Below are positions 43,157-52,246 of a DNA stretch of 64,000 nt, one piece after another. Each line of letters opens with the position of its first letter. The first letter of the stretch is position 1. Source of the DNA: JAEUJM01 sp044221555 (GTDB lineage Bacteria > Actinomycetota > Acidimicrobiia > Acidimicrobiales > DATDAH01); the NCBI GenBank assembly GCA_044221555.1, contig JBGAOY010000018.1:1-64000 (forward strand), in the 5' to 3' direction. Below the pieces are notes generated by a model that made no database searches, was not told the origin of the DNA, and saw nothing but the letters and a program-made list of their open reading frames with translations. The position numbers and the translations under genes are program-made.

Positions 43157-44363
43157 CCGACTCCTTGAGGGCGATCAGCTCGTCCCACCCCAGGCCCAGC
43201 TCGAGGAGCACGTCGTCGGTGTGCTCGCCGTGGCCGGGGCACCGGCTGATCTCGGGCGGCGTCTCGTCGAACTGGGCGGGGCTGGCCACCAACTGCACGT
43301 CCTGGCCGTTGGCCGCGGTCATGGTGGGGAGGTACCCGTTGGCGATCACCTGTGGGTCCTCGTACAGCTCGTCGAGGGTCTGGAACGCCGTCCAGGCCCC
43401 CGAGAACCCGTCGAGCACCTCCCGCCAGTGGGCGAGGGGATGCGCGGCGAAGGCCTCGTCGAGCAGCGTGATGCAGTCGACGCTGTTGGCCGCACGGGCC
43501 GCGGCGTCGACGAAGCGCTCGTCGTCGGCCATCTCGGGCTTGCCCAGCAGGGTCACCAGCTCGGCCCAGAACCTGTCGCTCTGCAGGAGCATGAGACAGA
43601 CGTAGCGGTCGTCGCCGGTCCGGTAGGTGCCCACCCCCGGGTTCGAGAACTTCTTGCGGTCACCGCCCTGGGGGATCTTCGAGAACCCGAAGAGCTTCGA
43701 GGCCACCACCAGCGGTGAGATCTGCCACATCGACGTGCCCATCAGCGACACGTCGACGATGCTGGTCTCGCCCGTGCGCTCGCGCTTGAACAGCGCGGCG
43801 CCGATGGCACCGGCGATGGCGAGCCCGCCCATCACGTCGCCGAAGGCCGGCGCCACCTGGCCCATGGGCCAGCCGTCCTTGTCGGGCATCACCGAGGCCA
43901 TCCCCGCCCGGGCCCAGTACGACGTGCCGTCGTAGCCGGCCTTCTCGGCGTCGGGGCCCTTGCTGCCCTGGCCGCTGCCCCGGGCGATGATGATGTCGGG
44001 GTTGCGGGCCCGGATGTCGTCGGTGTCGATGTGCAGCTTGCGGCGCACCTGCGGCAGGTAGCTGGTGAGGAAGACGTCGGCGGTCTCGACCAGCTTCAGT
44101 AGGGTCTCGCGACCGTCGGGCGTCGAGAGGTCGATGGCCACCGACCGCTTGCCGTGGTTGGGCTGCTCCATCATGAAGTTCACGCCCTCGGCCCCGCCGG
44201 GCAGCAGGCCCGACGTGACGAGGCCCCGCTGCGGGTCGCCGGTCTCGGGATGCTCGACCTTGATCACGTCCGCGCCCTGGTCGACCAGCACCGCGCCCGC
44301 CGACGGGACGAACATCCAACTCGCGACCTCGACGACCCTGACGCCGTCCAACGGTCCAGCCAT
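43143..44363 (-). CDS. CaiB/BaiF CoA-transferase family protein (class III)
   Basis: 406 residues. VRVVEVASWMFVPSAGAVLVDQGADVIKVE at the start (shown as blocks VRVVEVASW, GAVLVDQGADVIKVEHP), PNHGKRSVAIDLS near residue 70, and the catalytic Asp in KAGYDGTSYWARAGM near residue 165. Transfers CoA between carboxylates. Between the hydratase and the double TetR gene in a minus-strand operon. FGDVMGGLAIAGAIGAALF fits the family dimer interface. Confidence 0.92.
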   Translation of the reverse strand: MAGPLDGVRVVEVASWMFVPSAGAVLVDQGADVIKVEHPETGDPQRGLVTSGLLPGGAEGVNFMMEQPNHGKRSVAIDLSTPDGRETLLKLVETADVFLTSYLPQVRRKLHIDTDDIRARNPDIIIARGSGQGSKGPDAEKAGYDGTSYWARAGMASVMPDKDGWPMGQVAPAFGDVMGGLAIAGAIGAALFKRERTGETSIVDVSLMGTSMWQISPLVVASKLFGFSKIPQGGDRKKFSNPGVGTYRTGDDRYVCLMLLQSDRFWAELVTLLGKPEMADDERFVDAAARAANSVDCITLLDEAFAAHPLAHWREVLDGFSGAWTAFQTLDELYEDPQVIANGYLPTMTAANGQDVQLVASPAQFDETPPEISRCPGHGEHTDDVLLELGLGWDELIALKESGAVG

Positions 44364-44457
44364 GACCTACCTCTTTCGATCGGTGTGCTCGGGTGATACG
44401 TGGCGCGGGCGGTGGCCTCGGCGCCGGGTCAGCTCCCCGACCGGCGACCCGCGCCGC

Positions 44458-45354
44458 TCACGGCTCGGCCCGCACGGTGGTCTTCTCCGCGGGGACGACG
44501 GGCGGGGCGCTGCGCCAGTCGGCGATGCCGTCGTCGACCCTCGCCGCGGGGAACCCGTCGTCGTGCACCTCGGCCCAGTGGGCGTGGTTGAGCTGATGGA
44601 GGGAGAAGCAGGCGTTGAGCGCGTTGTGGAACCCCTGGTTGTCCTGGGTCTGGTTCACCGACTCCTTGATCATCAACGCGGTGACCGTGGGCAGGGCGGC
44701 GATGCGCCGGGCGAAGTCGAGCGTGTCGTCGGCCAGACGGTCAGGGCCGAACACCTTCGACACCATGCCGAGCGCGTGGGCCTCGTCCACGTCGAGGCAG
44801 TCGCCGGTGAGCAGCAGCTCCTTGGTCTTTCGGGCGCCGAACTCCCACGGGTGGGCGAAGTACTCCAGGCCGCACATCCCGAGGCGCACGCCGACCACGT
44901 CGGCGAAGGTGGTGCCCTCGGCGGCGGTGATCAGGTCGCACGCCCACATGAGCATGAGGCCGGCGCCGTACACCTTGCCGTGCACCTGCGCCACGGTGAT
45001 CTTGCGGAGGTTCCGCCACCGGCGCGTGTTCTCGAAGTAGTAGTGCCACTCCTGGAGCATCATCTGCTCGGCCCCGTCGCGGGTGCCGCCGTTGATGGCC
45101 CGGGTCGGGTGCGACCGGTACTCCTCGACCGCGACCGCCGAGCCCATGTCGTGGCCCGAGGAGAACATCGGCCCCTCGCCACCCAGGATCACCACCCGGA
45201 CGGTGTCGTCGGCCTCGGCCCGCAGGAACGCGTCGTCGAGCTCGACGAGCATCCCCCGGTTCTGGGCGTTCCGGGCATCGGGTCGGTCGAGCATGATCCT
45301 GGCGATCACACCGTCGTCGAGGGTCTCGTAGTTGATGAACTGGTAGTCGGTCAT
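44458..45354 (-). CDS. Enoyl-CoA hydratase/isomerase family protein
   Basis: 298 residues of crotonase fold. IMLDRPDARNAQNRGMLVEL, VVILGGEGPMFSSGHDMGSA and VHGKVYGAGLMLMWACDLI. A Trp/Tyr-rich segment (QEWHYYFENTRRWRNLRK, near residues 100-118) and a ~40-residue C-terminal extension are larger than in FadB-type hydratases and suggest a specialised, bulky substrate. Start ATG 45354 is the only good one; sequence upstream in this frame is antisense to the P450. Confidence 0.9.
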   Translation of the reverse strand: MTDYQFINYETLDDGVIARIMLDRPDARNAQNRGMLVELDDAFLRAEADDTVRVVILGGEGPMFSSGHDMGSAVAVEEYRSHPTRAINGGTRDGAEQMMLQEWHYYFENTRRWRNLRKITVAQVHGKVYGAGLMLMWACDLITAAEGTTFADVVGVRLGMCGLEYFAHPWEFGARKTKELLLTGDCLDVDEAHALGMVSKVFGPDRLADDTLDFARRIAALPTVTALMIKESVNQTQDNQGFHNALNACFSLHQLNHAHWAEVHDDGFPAARVDDGIADWRSAPPVVPAEKTTVRAEP

Positions 45355-45416
45355 GACGTCTCCCTTGCGCGTGGGTCGGGTGGTCGGGGATGGCGCGGGT
45401 GGTGCCGGCCGGCGGG

Positions 45417-46658
45417 CTAGGTGGCCGCGGGCCGGGCCAGCGTCATCGGGAACTCGTCGATCGACCGGACGCCGCCCGTGTACTGCAGCTCGACGCCGTC
45501 GGCGATGGCGTAGTCGGGGATCCGGCGGTGCCACTCGCGCAGGGCGATGCGCAGCTCGAGCCGGGCCAGGTGCGAGCCGAGGCAGCGGTGGATGCCCCCG
45601 CCGAAGGCGATGTGGCGGTTGGACTCGCGGTCGAAGCGCACCACGTCGGCGTCGTCGAGGAAGTCCTCGTCGGTGTTGGCCGAGCCGAGCAGCGCGATGA
45701 CCGTGTCGCCCTCGGCGATGGGGCAGCCGCCGATCTCGGCGTCCGCCAACGCGCTGCGGACGATGCCCATGACCGGTGTCTCCCAGCGCAGGAGCTCCTC
45801 GATGGCGGAGGGGATCACGTCGGGGTCGTCGACCAGTTGGCGGCGGTGGTCGGGGTGATCGGCCAAGAACGCGTACATGCAGTCGAGCGTGGCGGTGACC
45901 GTGTCGAGCCCGGCGATGAGGAACAGGAAGCAGATGTCGAGGATCTCGTGGCGCGTGAGGCGGACGCCGTCCACCTCGGTGGCGAGGAACTCCGTGAGCA
46001 GGTCGTCCCTGGGCTCCCGCGCGCGCTCGTCGAGCACCGCGTCGAAGTAGTCGTAGATCGACTGGGCCGTCGCCTTCTGGTGGGCGACCGCCTCGACGGT
46101 GCCGAAGGCGGTGCCGACCACGTGGCTGGGGCGGATGATGCCGTCCTTCATGGCGAGGAAGGTCGGCAGGTCGTCGAGCGGCAGGCCGAGGATGGTGAGG
46201 AACACCTGCGTGGGGAACCGGGTGGAGAAGTCCTTGGCGAAGTCGATCTCGGTGCGATCGCCGAACCGGTCGATGAGGTCGTTCACCAGGTCGGTGACCG
46301 GCTGCTCGAGGTCGGCCACCTTGCGGGGGGCGAACAGCGGATCGAGCACCTTGCGGTACTTCTTGTGGTCGGGGGGGTCGATCTGCAGGGGGATCAGCGG
46401 CCGGATGTTCTGCAGGTCGACCGCCGACATGTTCGAGGAGAAGACCTCGGCGTCGCGCAACGCCTCGTCGATCTCGGCCCGGCCGCCCAGCACCACGCTG
46501 CCCTCCATGGGCACCACCCGCATCGCCGCCCGCATCTCGCGGTACACCGGCTGGGGGCACCGGGCCATCTCGGGGTCCATCTGGCTGAACGGGTCTTCGT
46601 CCGCCGGCTCCTCGACGCTCGGGGCGGTGCCGTCGGCCGGTGCGGCGGTCTCACTCAT
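45417..46658 (-). CDS. Cytochrome P450
   Basis: 413 residues. I-helix AGLDT (249-253), ExxR E288-R291, and heme loop FGGGIHRCLG with Cys359. The N-terminus up to residue ~25 is acidic and unstructured. First gene of an operon with a hydratase, CoA-transferase and double TetR. ATG 46658 is chosen over an upstream start because a -10 hexamer ends 7 nt before it. The electron donor is not adjacent; the [3Fe-4S] ferredoxin at 33188 may serve both P450s. Confidence 0.93.
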   Translation of the reverse strand: MSETAAPADGTAPSVEEPADEDPFSQMDPEMARCPQPVYREMRAAMRVVPMEGSVVLGGRAEIDEALRDAEVFSSNMSAVDLQNIRPLIPLQIDPPDHKKYRKVLDPLFAPRKVADLEQPVTDLVNDLIDRFGDRTEIDFAKDFSTRFPTQVFLTILGLPLDDLPTFLAMKDGIIRPSHVVGTAFGTVEAVAHQKATAQSIYDYFDAVLDERAREPRDDLLTEFLATEVDGVRLTRHEILDICFLFLIAGLDTVTATLDCMYAFLADHPDHRRQLVDDPDVIPSAIEELLRWETPVMGIVRSALADAEIGGCPIAEGDTVIALLGSANTDEDFLDDADVVRFDRESNRHIAFGGGIHRCLGSHLARLELRIALREWHRRIPDYAIADGVELQYTGGVRSIDEFPMTLARPAAT

Positions 46659-46665
46659 CGTGGCG

Positions 46666-46694
46666 ACGCTACGACCGTCTAACGCGAGCGTCAA
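46666..46694 (-). promoter_or_regulatory. Leaderless promoter with shared 15-bp element (site D)
   Basis: Read on the minus strand: TTGACG (46694-46689), 17 bp, TAGCGT (46671-46666), then 7 nt to the ATG at 46658. TGACGCTCGCGTTAG (46693-46679) overlaps the -35 and spacer. Directly upstream of the P450 whose operon ends with the double TetR gene. Confidence 0.65.
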
Positions 46695-46784
46695 CCAGCG
46701 GGCCGCCGGCCGTCCGCGGCATCACCGGCGACGGTCACCACCACGGCCCCCCCACCGTCGCTCTCGGCCCGCCCGCCCCTGTGA

Positions 46785-47951
46785 TCAGGCGAAGGGGTCG
46801 AGGCTGGCGCCGACGACCCACATGCTGAAGTACTGCGCCGAGGCGCCGTAGGCCTGGGCCACCGCCACCTTCGCGCCGTCGACCTGGTGCTCGCCGGCCG
46901 CCCCGCGCACCTGCAGGGCGGCCTCGGCGAAGCGGAGCAGGCCCGACGCCCCGATGGGGTTCGACGACAGCACCCCGCCCGACATGTTGACCGGGAAGGC
47001 GCCGTCGAGCGCGGTGGCGCCCGACTCGACGAGCCGCCAGCCCTCGCCCGGCTCGGCCAGGTGGTGGCCCTCGAGCCACATCGGCTCGTACCACGAGAAC
47101 GGCACGTAGAGCTCGGCACAGTCGATCTGCTCGCGGGGCCGGGTGATGCCGGCCTGGCGGTAGACGTCGTCGGCGCAGTCGGCCGCCCCCTGGGGAGCCA
47201 CCGGGTCGCGGCCGGGGAAGCCGTAGGGCTCCGAGCGCATGGCCGAGCCGAGCACCCACGCCGGCGGGCGACCGTCGGCCGCGGCCGCCTCGCCCCCCTC
47301 GCGGTCGGTGATCACCACGGCGCAGGCGCCGTCGGACGACGGGCACGACTCGAGGTAGTGCACCGGGTCCCACATCATCACCGAGGCCTTCACGCTCTCG
47401 ACCGAGATGTCCTCGAGGCGCAGGTGGGCGTAGGGGTTCTTGAGCGCGTTCTGGCGGTCCTTCACCGCGACCATGGGGCCGACGTCGAGCGGCGCGCCCG
47501 AGCGGTGGATGTAGGACCGGATGAAGGGGGCGAACGCGCCGCCGGCGCCCAGTGAGGCCCCCTTGCCCGACCCGAGCGCGAACTGCGCGTTGCCCTCGGA
47601 CTGCTTCTGGTAGGCCACGGCCAGCACCCGGCGGTGGCGGCCGGTCTCGACCAGGTGGCTGGCCACGATGCCCGTGGTGCCGCCCACCGAGCCGGCGGTG
47701 TGCACCCGGAACATCGGCTTGCCGTGGGCGCCCAGGGCGTCGGTGAGGTAGAGCTCGGGCTTCATCACGCCCTCGAACAGGTCGGGCGCCTTGCCCAGCA
47801 CGACGGCGTCGATGTCGGCCCAGTCGAGTTGGGCGTCCTCGAGGGCACGCGAGGCGGCCTCACGAACGAGCCCGCCGAGGGACACGTCCCAGCGGCGGGA
47901 CTTGTGGTGGGTCTGGCCGATGCCCACGATGGCGGCGGGTTGATGCGCCAT
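46785..47951 (-). CDS. Thiolase-like protein without the usual nucleophilic Cys
   Basis: 388 residues, thiolase fold: IVGIGQTHHKSRRWDVSLGG, ALEDAQLDWADIDAVVLGK and NMSGGVLSSNPIGASGLLRF. At the position of the active-site Cys the sequence is VHTAGSVGGTT, and the C-terminal GHP box is replaced by SNP. Lipid-transfer-protein-like enzymes of this sort are proposed to work as aldolases or Claisen-type lyases with DUF35 partners. Coupled to the next thiolase by a 1-bp overlap (TGATG). Confidence 0.85.
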   Translation of the reverse strand: MAHQPAAIVGIGQTHHKSRRWDVSLGGLVREAASRALEDAQLDWADIDAVVLGKAPDLFEGVMKPELYLTDALGAHGKPMFRVHTAGSVGGTTGIVASHLVETGRHRRVLAVAYQKQSEGNAQFALGSGKGASLGAGGAFAPFIRSYIHRSGAPLDVGPMVAVKDRQNALKNPYAHLRLEDISVESVKASVMMWDPVHYLESCPSSDGACAVVITDREGGEAAAADGRPPAWVLGSAMRSEPYGFPGRDPVAPQGAADCADDVYRQAGITRPREQIDCAELYVPFSWYEPMWLEGHHLAEPGEGWRLVESGATALDGAFPVNMSGGVLSSNPIGASGLLRFAEAALQVRGAAGEHQVDGAKVAVAQAYGASAQYFSMWVVGASLDPFA

Positions 47952-49078
47952 CAGGCCGCCCCGCTTCCCGCTCTGGGGGGCCGCTCGGGCCCTTGCAGGA
48001 CGCACACCAGGTTCTGCTGGAGGCAGGGGCCCGAGGTCGAGTGGCCGAGCGTGCGGGTGGCGCCGCCGTCCCGGATGGCGCGGGCCGCTTCCGCGATGCG
48101 CACGAGGCCGGTGGCCATGATGGGGTTGGCGGCCAGCGGGCCCCCCGACGGGTTGATGCGCACCTCCGGGCCGAGACCGAGCGCCTCGGCCAGCACGGGC
48201 TCCTCGTGGGTGAAGGCCGCCTGGAGCTCGGCGACCTCGATGGGGCCGTCGCCGACGCCCGCCGCCTCGCCCGCCAGGCGGGTCGACGACGAGTGCAGCA
48301 GGTCGCGCATGCCCGGATAGTGCAGCTCGGCGCAGTGGGCGATGCCGCTGATCCAGACCGGGTGCTCGCAGATCGCCTTGGCCCGCTCGGCGCGGGCGAT
48401 CACCACGGCGCAGGCGCCGTCGGTGATGGGCGGCAGGTCGTGACGGCGCAGCGGCGCCCGCACGTGGTCCTCGGCCAGCAGGGCCTCGACGTCGAACTCG
48501 CCGGCCACCTGGGCGTGCGTGTTCTCCTGGGCATCGCGGCGGCAGCGCACCGCGATCTCGGCCAGTTGGCGTTCGGTGACGGTGCCGGCGGCCAGCAGGG
48601 CCTGCGCCTGCAGCGCGGCGAGGCTGAGGGCGTCGGCGCCGAGCGGGGCCAGGTAGAAGGGGTCCATCTCCATCGGGTAGATCAGCGCCGGGTCGGCGGT
48701 GGACGAGCGGCCGGAGCCCATGGCGATGGCCACGTCGATGTCGCCCAGCAGCAGCCGCACGTAGGCCTCGTAGAGCGCCCACGCCCCGTCCATCTCGACG
48801 TGCGAGTCGCGCTTGGGGGGCCACGCGCCGATGGCGTCGGTGTTCTGCACGAACGAGAAGGCCTGGCCAGCCACGTAGTCGCAGCTGCCGGCGCAGGCGA
48901 AGTCGACGTCGGCGCGGGTGAGCCCGGCGTCGTCGAGCGCGCCCGAGACCACCTCGAGCAGCAACTGCGTCTCGGTCTTGTCGGTGTGGCGCACCATCGG
49001 TGTGGTGCCCCAGCCGATGATCGCGATGTCGTCCGGGTGGTCGCCGAGGGCGTGGTCGGGCGGTGCGGTGGCGGTCAT
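47951..49078 (-). CDS. Thiolase-like protein without the usual nucleophilic Cys
   Basis: 375 residues. IAIIGWGTTPMVRHTDKT at the start, ALDDAGLTRADVDFACAGSC, and NPSGGPLAANPIMATGLVRI near the C-terminus. The nucleophile segment reads SHVEMDGAWALYEAYVRL (no Cys) and the GHP box is ANP. The cysteines in FACAGSC belong to the preceding strand. Probably forms a heteromer with the neighbouring thiolase-like protein and the double DUF35 protein. TGATG overlaps on both sides. Confidence 0.85.
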   Translation of the reverse strand: MTATAPPDHALGDHPDDIAIIGWGTTPMVRHTDKTETQLLLEVVSGALDDAGLTRADVDFACAGSCDYVAGQAFSFVQNTDAIGAWPPKRDSHVEMDGAWALYEAYVRLLLGDIDVAIAMGSGRSSTADPALIYPMEMDPFYLAPLGADALSLAALQAQALLAAGTVTERQLAEIAVRCRRDAQENTHAQVAGEFDVEALLAEDHVRAPLRRHDLPPITDGACAVVIARAERAKAICEHPVWISGIAHCAELHYPGMRDLLHSSSTRLAGEAAGVGDGPIEVAELQAAFTHEEPVLAEALGLGPEVRINPSGGPLAANPIMATGLVRIAEAARAIRDGGATRTLGHSTSGPCLQQNLVCVLQGPERPPRAGSGAA

Positions 49079-50079
49079 CAGCAGAGCCGGTTCACGAGGT
49101 CGGGGTCGCCGTCGTCGGGCTCGCCAGTGGGGATCCACCCCACCAGGCCGCTCTCGCGGTTGGCGACCGCGTCGGGGTCGTTCTGCTCGGCCTCCGACGC
49201 CCACACGGGGGCGAGGCGCATCCCGATGCGGATGTCGTCGTTGGGCACGTCGACCAGCGGTTGGTAGCTGAGCACCACGTCGGTGCCGTCGAGCAGCACG
49301 TGCACCCGGGCGAAGGGCTCGGTCTCGGTCTGGCCCGGGTACTGGATCGGGGTGACGACGGTGTAGTTGGTCAGCACGCCCCGCTGAGGCAGGTCGACCT
49401 CGTCGTCGGGCGTCAGCTCGAGCGAGTCGACCGGGCAGTAGCCGCGCCCACCGGTGTAGGTGCGCTCGCAGGTGGGGCACCGCAGGCCGAGGAACCGGCC
49501 TTCGGCGGCGGCTCGCTCGGCCCGCACCACGTTGTCGGGCACCGGCGTGGTGTAGGTGATCGACGCCGCGTAGTCCATCATCGTCACCGGCTCGCCGGTG
49601 CCGGCTCCGGGTGCGGTGCCACTCTCGGGTGTCGCACCGGGGATCGGCGTCTCCCCGGGGACGAACGCCTCGAGGTCGGTGAGGTGGCCCCGTCGCTCGG
49701 CCTTCCACCGCGGCGCCACCCGCATCCCCACGCCCATGGCGTCGGGTGTGCCGGCGTCGACCACGTGGACGAGGGCGGTGTCGGCCCCGTCGAGGCGGAC
49801 CGTGGCGAACGCGAACGGGTGGTCGAGCGGGTGCTGCTCGGTGGGGTCGGCCACCCAGCACCAGGACTCGATGGTGCCGGCGGGCCCGACGTCGACGAAT
49901 TCGTGCGCCAGCTCGGCGCCGGTCTCCGGGTCCCACTCGAGCGGCGGGCACAGCACCCGGGCGCCGCTGCGGATGCCGATGAGGCGCTCCTGGGTCAACG
50001 CGGTGAGGAAGGCGCCGAGCACCGGGCCCAGCGACCGCTTGTAGGGGAACGTGATGGTGCTCTCGACCACCGTGCTCAT
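49078..50079 (-). CDS. Double DUF35 OB-fold protein, thiolase partner
   Basis: 333 residues carrying two DUF35-like OB folds. The first (residues ~35-130) lacks the zinc ribbon. The second (from ~185) is preceded by a ribbon CPTCERTYTGGRGYCPVD whose fourth Cys is Asp. A Pro/Thr-rich linker (residues ~140-165) joins them. Resembles acyl-CoA-binding partners such as BbsA/ChsH2 but duplicated, perhaps because it serves two thiolases. Strong ribosome-binding site GGAGGTGAT before the ATG. First gene of the thiolase operon. Confidence 0.82.
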   Translation of the reverse strand: MSTVVESTITFPYKRSLGPVLGAFLTALTQERLIGIRSGARVLCPPLEWDPETGAELAHEFVDVGPAGTIESWCWVADPTEQHPLDHPFAFATVRLDGADTALVHVVDAGTPDAMGVGMRVAPRWKAERRGHLTDLEAFVPGETPIPGATPESGTAPGAGTGEPVTMMDYAASITYTTPVPDNVVRAERAAAEGRFLGLRCPTCERTYTGGRGYCPVDSLELTPDDEVDLPQRGVLTNYTVVTPIQYPGQTETEPFARVHVLLDGTDVVLSYQPLVDVPNDDIRIGMRLAPVWASEAEQNDPDAVANRESGLVGWIPTGEPDDGDPDLVNRLC

Positions 50080-50190
50080 CGCGGCATCACCTCCCCGGGG
50101 CCCCGGCGCGGGCCGTCGGGACGGCGGCGAGCATAGGCCCCTGTGGAAGCGCCGGCCGGACAGGTGTCCACACGCCTCGCCGGCCGAGGA

Positions 50191-50658
50191 TCAGTCGTCC
50201 GCTCGCACCGTGCGTTCGAGGATGCCGAGGGTCGCCTTCAGGGCGGATTCGGGGATGATCGGCCAGCGGCCGCTCTGCTTCCAGTCCTCGCCGATCTGCG
50301 ACCAGTCGTAGATCGACGTCACGAGGGTGCCGCCGTCGGCGGGCTCCAGTCGGTAGCCGTAGTAGTGGCCGATGCTCGGGAAGCCCTCGCCGGACACCTC
50401 CCAGGTGAGGTAGCGGTCCGGCTCGAACGCGGTGAACGTGACGGTGACGTCGTACTTCCCCAGGTCGATGTCGCCGAGCGCCTCACGGTCCATGTGGATC
50501 GTGAAGGTGTCACCGGCCGCCCGGGCCGGCTCACCGCTGTAGCCCTGGAGCATCCCCGACGCGTCGATGGCCACGTGGCCCTTCGGGCTGCTGACGACGG
50601 TGAAGATCCTGGCCGCGTCAGCGGGGATGAACCGTTGTACCTCGAAGCGCTCGGTCAT
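50191..50658 (-). CDS. SRPBCC family protein
   Basis: 155 residues with the START/polyketide-cyclase-like helix-grip fold: FEVQRFIPADAARIFTVVSSPKGH at the start (first strand and helix), DVTVTFTAFEPDRYLTWEVSG, and a C-terminal long helix IPESALKATLGILERTV. Binds a hydrophobic ligand in its cavity; specific role unknown. Stands alone between the thiolase operon and the phosphoesterase. Confidence 0.85.
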   Translation of the reverse strand: MTERFEVQRFIPADAARIFTVVSSPKGHVAIDASGMLQGYSGEPARAAGDTFTIHMDREALGDIDLGKYDVTVTFTAFEPDRYLTWEVSGEGFPSIGHYYGYRLEPADGGTLVTSIYDWSQIGEDWKQSGRWPIIPESALKATLGILERTVRADD

Positions 50659-50755
50659 CGGTCGAGTGTGGCAGGGTCTCGGCCGCGTGCCCACAACGAG
50701 TGACGGCACCTCCACGGCTGTAGGGCCGGCGTGGCGCGCCTCGCGTGCTGGCCAC

Positions 50756-52132
50756 TCAGGTGCGGATGGTGAGGAACGTGACCACGTCTCGGCTGGTGGG
50801 ATGGGTCGTCGACCTGACGGTGAGGGTGCCCCGCAGGCCCGACCCGACCCGCGCGCCGGCACCGGGGACGACGACCGCCTTCAGGGTGAGCGAGGCCCCC
50901 GGTTCCAGGGCGGGGGTGAGGTAGGTCCCGGCGGTGACCGCGGCCGTGACGTCGACGCCGGCGACCCGGTACCGCACGCTGAACGCCGGGTCCGGCGGCG
51001 TGCCCCGCACCCGGAGCACCTCGGCGAAGGGGGCGTCGTTCTGCACCGTGATCCGGTAGCGCTGCGGGGTGGATGCCGGGGCCGTGCCCCCGGCCGTCTG
51101 CCCGGTGCCGGTGGTGTTGTAGACGTCGTCGCCCCGCACGGGCCCGCTGGGACCCCGCTGGATGACAGCGTCCGGACGAGGGTCGGCGTCCGACAGCGTG
51201 AAGCGGTCCTGGGTCACCCCGTCGACGCTGCGGAAGCCGGCGCTGAGCTCGGTGGCGGAGGCGTCGAGGAACAACGCACCGAACTGCGCGTTGTAGCGCA
51301 CCTGGCTGCCGCCGACGGGCACCGCGTCGAACTGGTGGACGCCCTCGCCGCCGAGGCCGTTGACCACGTAGGTGAGGGGAGCACCGTCGTGGTCGTCGTC
51401 GCGCACGACGCGCTCATAGGTGTGGACGTGGCCGGACACCACGAGGTCGGCGCCCCAGGCCTCGAACGGCCACTGCAGCGCCTCCTTGTTGCCGGGCGGT
51501 AGCGACCAGGACGTGTAGGGCGAATGGTGGAAGAGCACCACGTCCCAGCGCGAGTCCGAGGCCGCGAGGCCCTGCTGCAGCCACATCGCCTGCGGTGACG
51601 TCTGGGTGTTGCCGTCGGGCTCCAGGACCGAGCTGTCGAGGAGGAACAGGTGCACTGGGCCCTGGACGACGTCGTAGTAGCGCTCGTTCCCGGACGGGTG
51701 GGCCTGGACGATGCCGGCCCCGGGCAGGGTGAAGTAGGCGAGGTAGGCGGGCAGTCCGCCCCCGTCGGTGTGGTCGTGGTTGCCGAGGGCGGGGAAGAAC
51801 CGGTTCACCACGCTGCCCGTGCCGTGGCTGCCCTGGTAGTCGCAGATGTAGTTGCCGAAGTACTGGCCGACCGCCGTGTCGAGGGCGTGCGGCGCGTACG
51901 CGTTGTCGCCGACCGTGGCGATGAAGGCGGGGTCGGCGGCATCGACCAGGGTCGCGACCGCGGCCTCACCTGGGTCGTTCGAGCCGTAGTCGCCGATCAC
52001 CGCGAAGCTGACCGTCTGGGGCTCGGGTCCGCCTTGGGCGGCGGCGGGCCTCGTCGGCGCGGCGGCGAGCGCCACCGCCAGCGCCGCGACCACCGTGGCC
52101 GCGATCGCTCTCGGCCGCCCGCCGTGCATCAT
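50756..52132 (-). CDS. Secreted metallophosphoesterase
   Basis: 458 residues. Signal peptide near residues 1-32 (RPRAIAATVVAALAVALAAA, cleavage after PAAA). Calcineurin-like motifs run in order: VIGDYGSNDPG, ATVGDNAY, ALGNHDH, LFHHSPYTSW and SGHVHTYERV. The C-terminal ~170 residues are beta-rich (RYRITVQNDAPFAEVLRVRG), an extracellular domain. Resembles purple-acid-type phosphatases. Probably scavenges phosphate outside the cell. Tandem ATGs at 52132 and 52129. Confidence 0.9.
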   Translation of the reverse strand: MMHGGRPRAIAATVVAALAVALAAAPTRPAAAQGGPEPQTVSFAVIGDYGSNDPGEAAVATLVDAADPAFIATVGDNAYAPHALDTAVGQYFGNYICDYQGSHGTGSVVNRFFPALGNHDHTDGGGLPAYLAYFTLPGAGIVQAHPSGNERYYDVVQGPVHLFLLDSSVLEPDGNTQTSPQAMWLQQGLAASDSRWDVVLFHHSPYTSWSLPPGNKEALQWPFEAWGADLVVSGHVHTYERVVRDDDHDGAPLTYVVNGLGGEGVHQFDAVPVGGSQVRYNAQFGALFLDASATELSAGFRSVDGVTQDRFTLSDADPRPDAVIQRGPSGPVRGDDVYNTTGTGQTAGGTAPASTPQRYRITVQNDAPFAEVLRVRGTPPDPAFSVRYRVAGVDVTAAVTAGTYLTPALEPGASLTLKAVVVPGAGARVGSGLRGTLTVRSTTHPTSRDVVTFLTIRT

Positions 52133-52208
52133 CGGCGGACGGTAGTTGAGTGGGAGCCGTCGCGCGGCGTAGGGCCCGCACCGACGTGAGTCGGAACAGC
52201 GGACTCCC

Positions 52209-52244
52209 TTGTCATGACATATGCCAATAGGCCATAACAAGGAG
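52209..52244 (+). promoter_or_regulatory. AT-rich divergent promoter region with inverted repeat
   Basis: TTGTCA (52209-52214), 18 bp, CATAAC (52233-52238) fits a promoter 8 nt before the GTG at 52247. An imperfect inverted repeat TATGCC-AATA-GGCCATA (52220-52236) lies within the spacer and reaches into the -10 box. This is the most AT-rich spot nearby and serves the glycosidase-like gene and perhaps the phosphoesterase. Confidence 0.4.
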
Positions 52245-52246
52245 AG

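Noticed and set aside
46735..46790. G-rich stretch on the minus strand as a G-quadruplex
   Set aside because: Runs of G are separated by a long loop and such strings are common by chance at this GC content.
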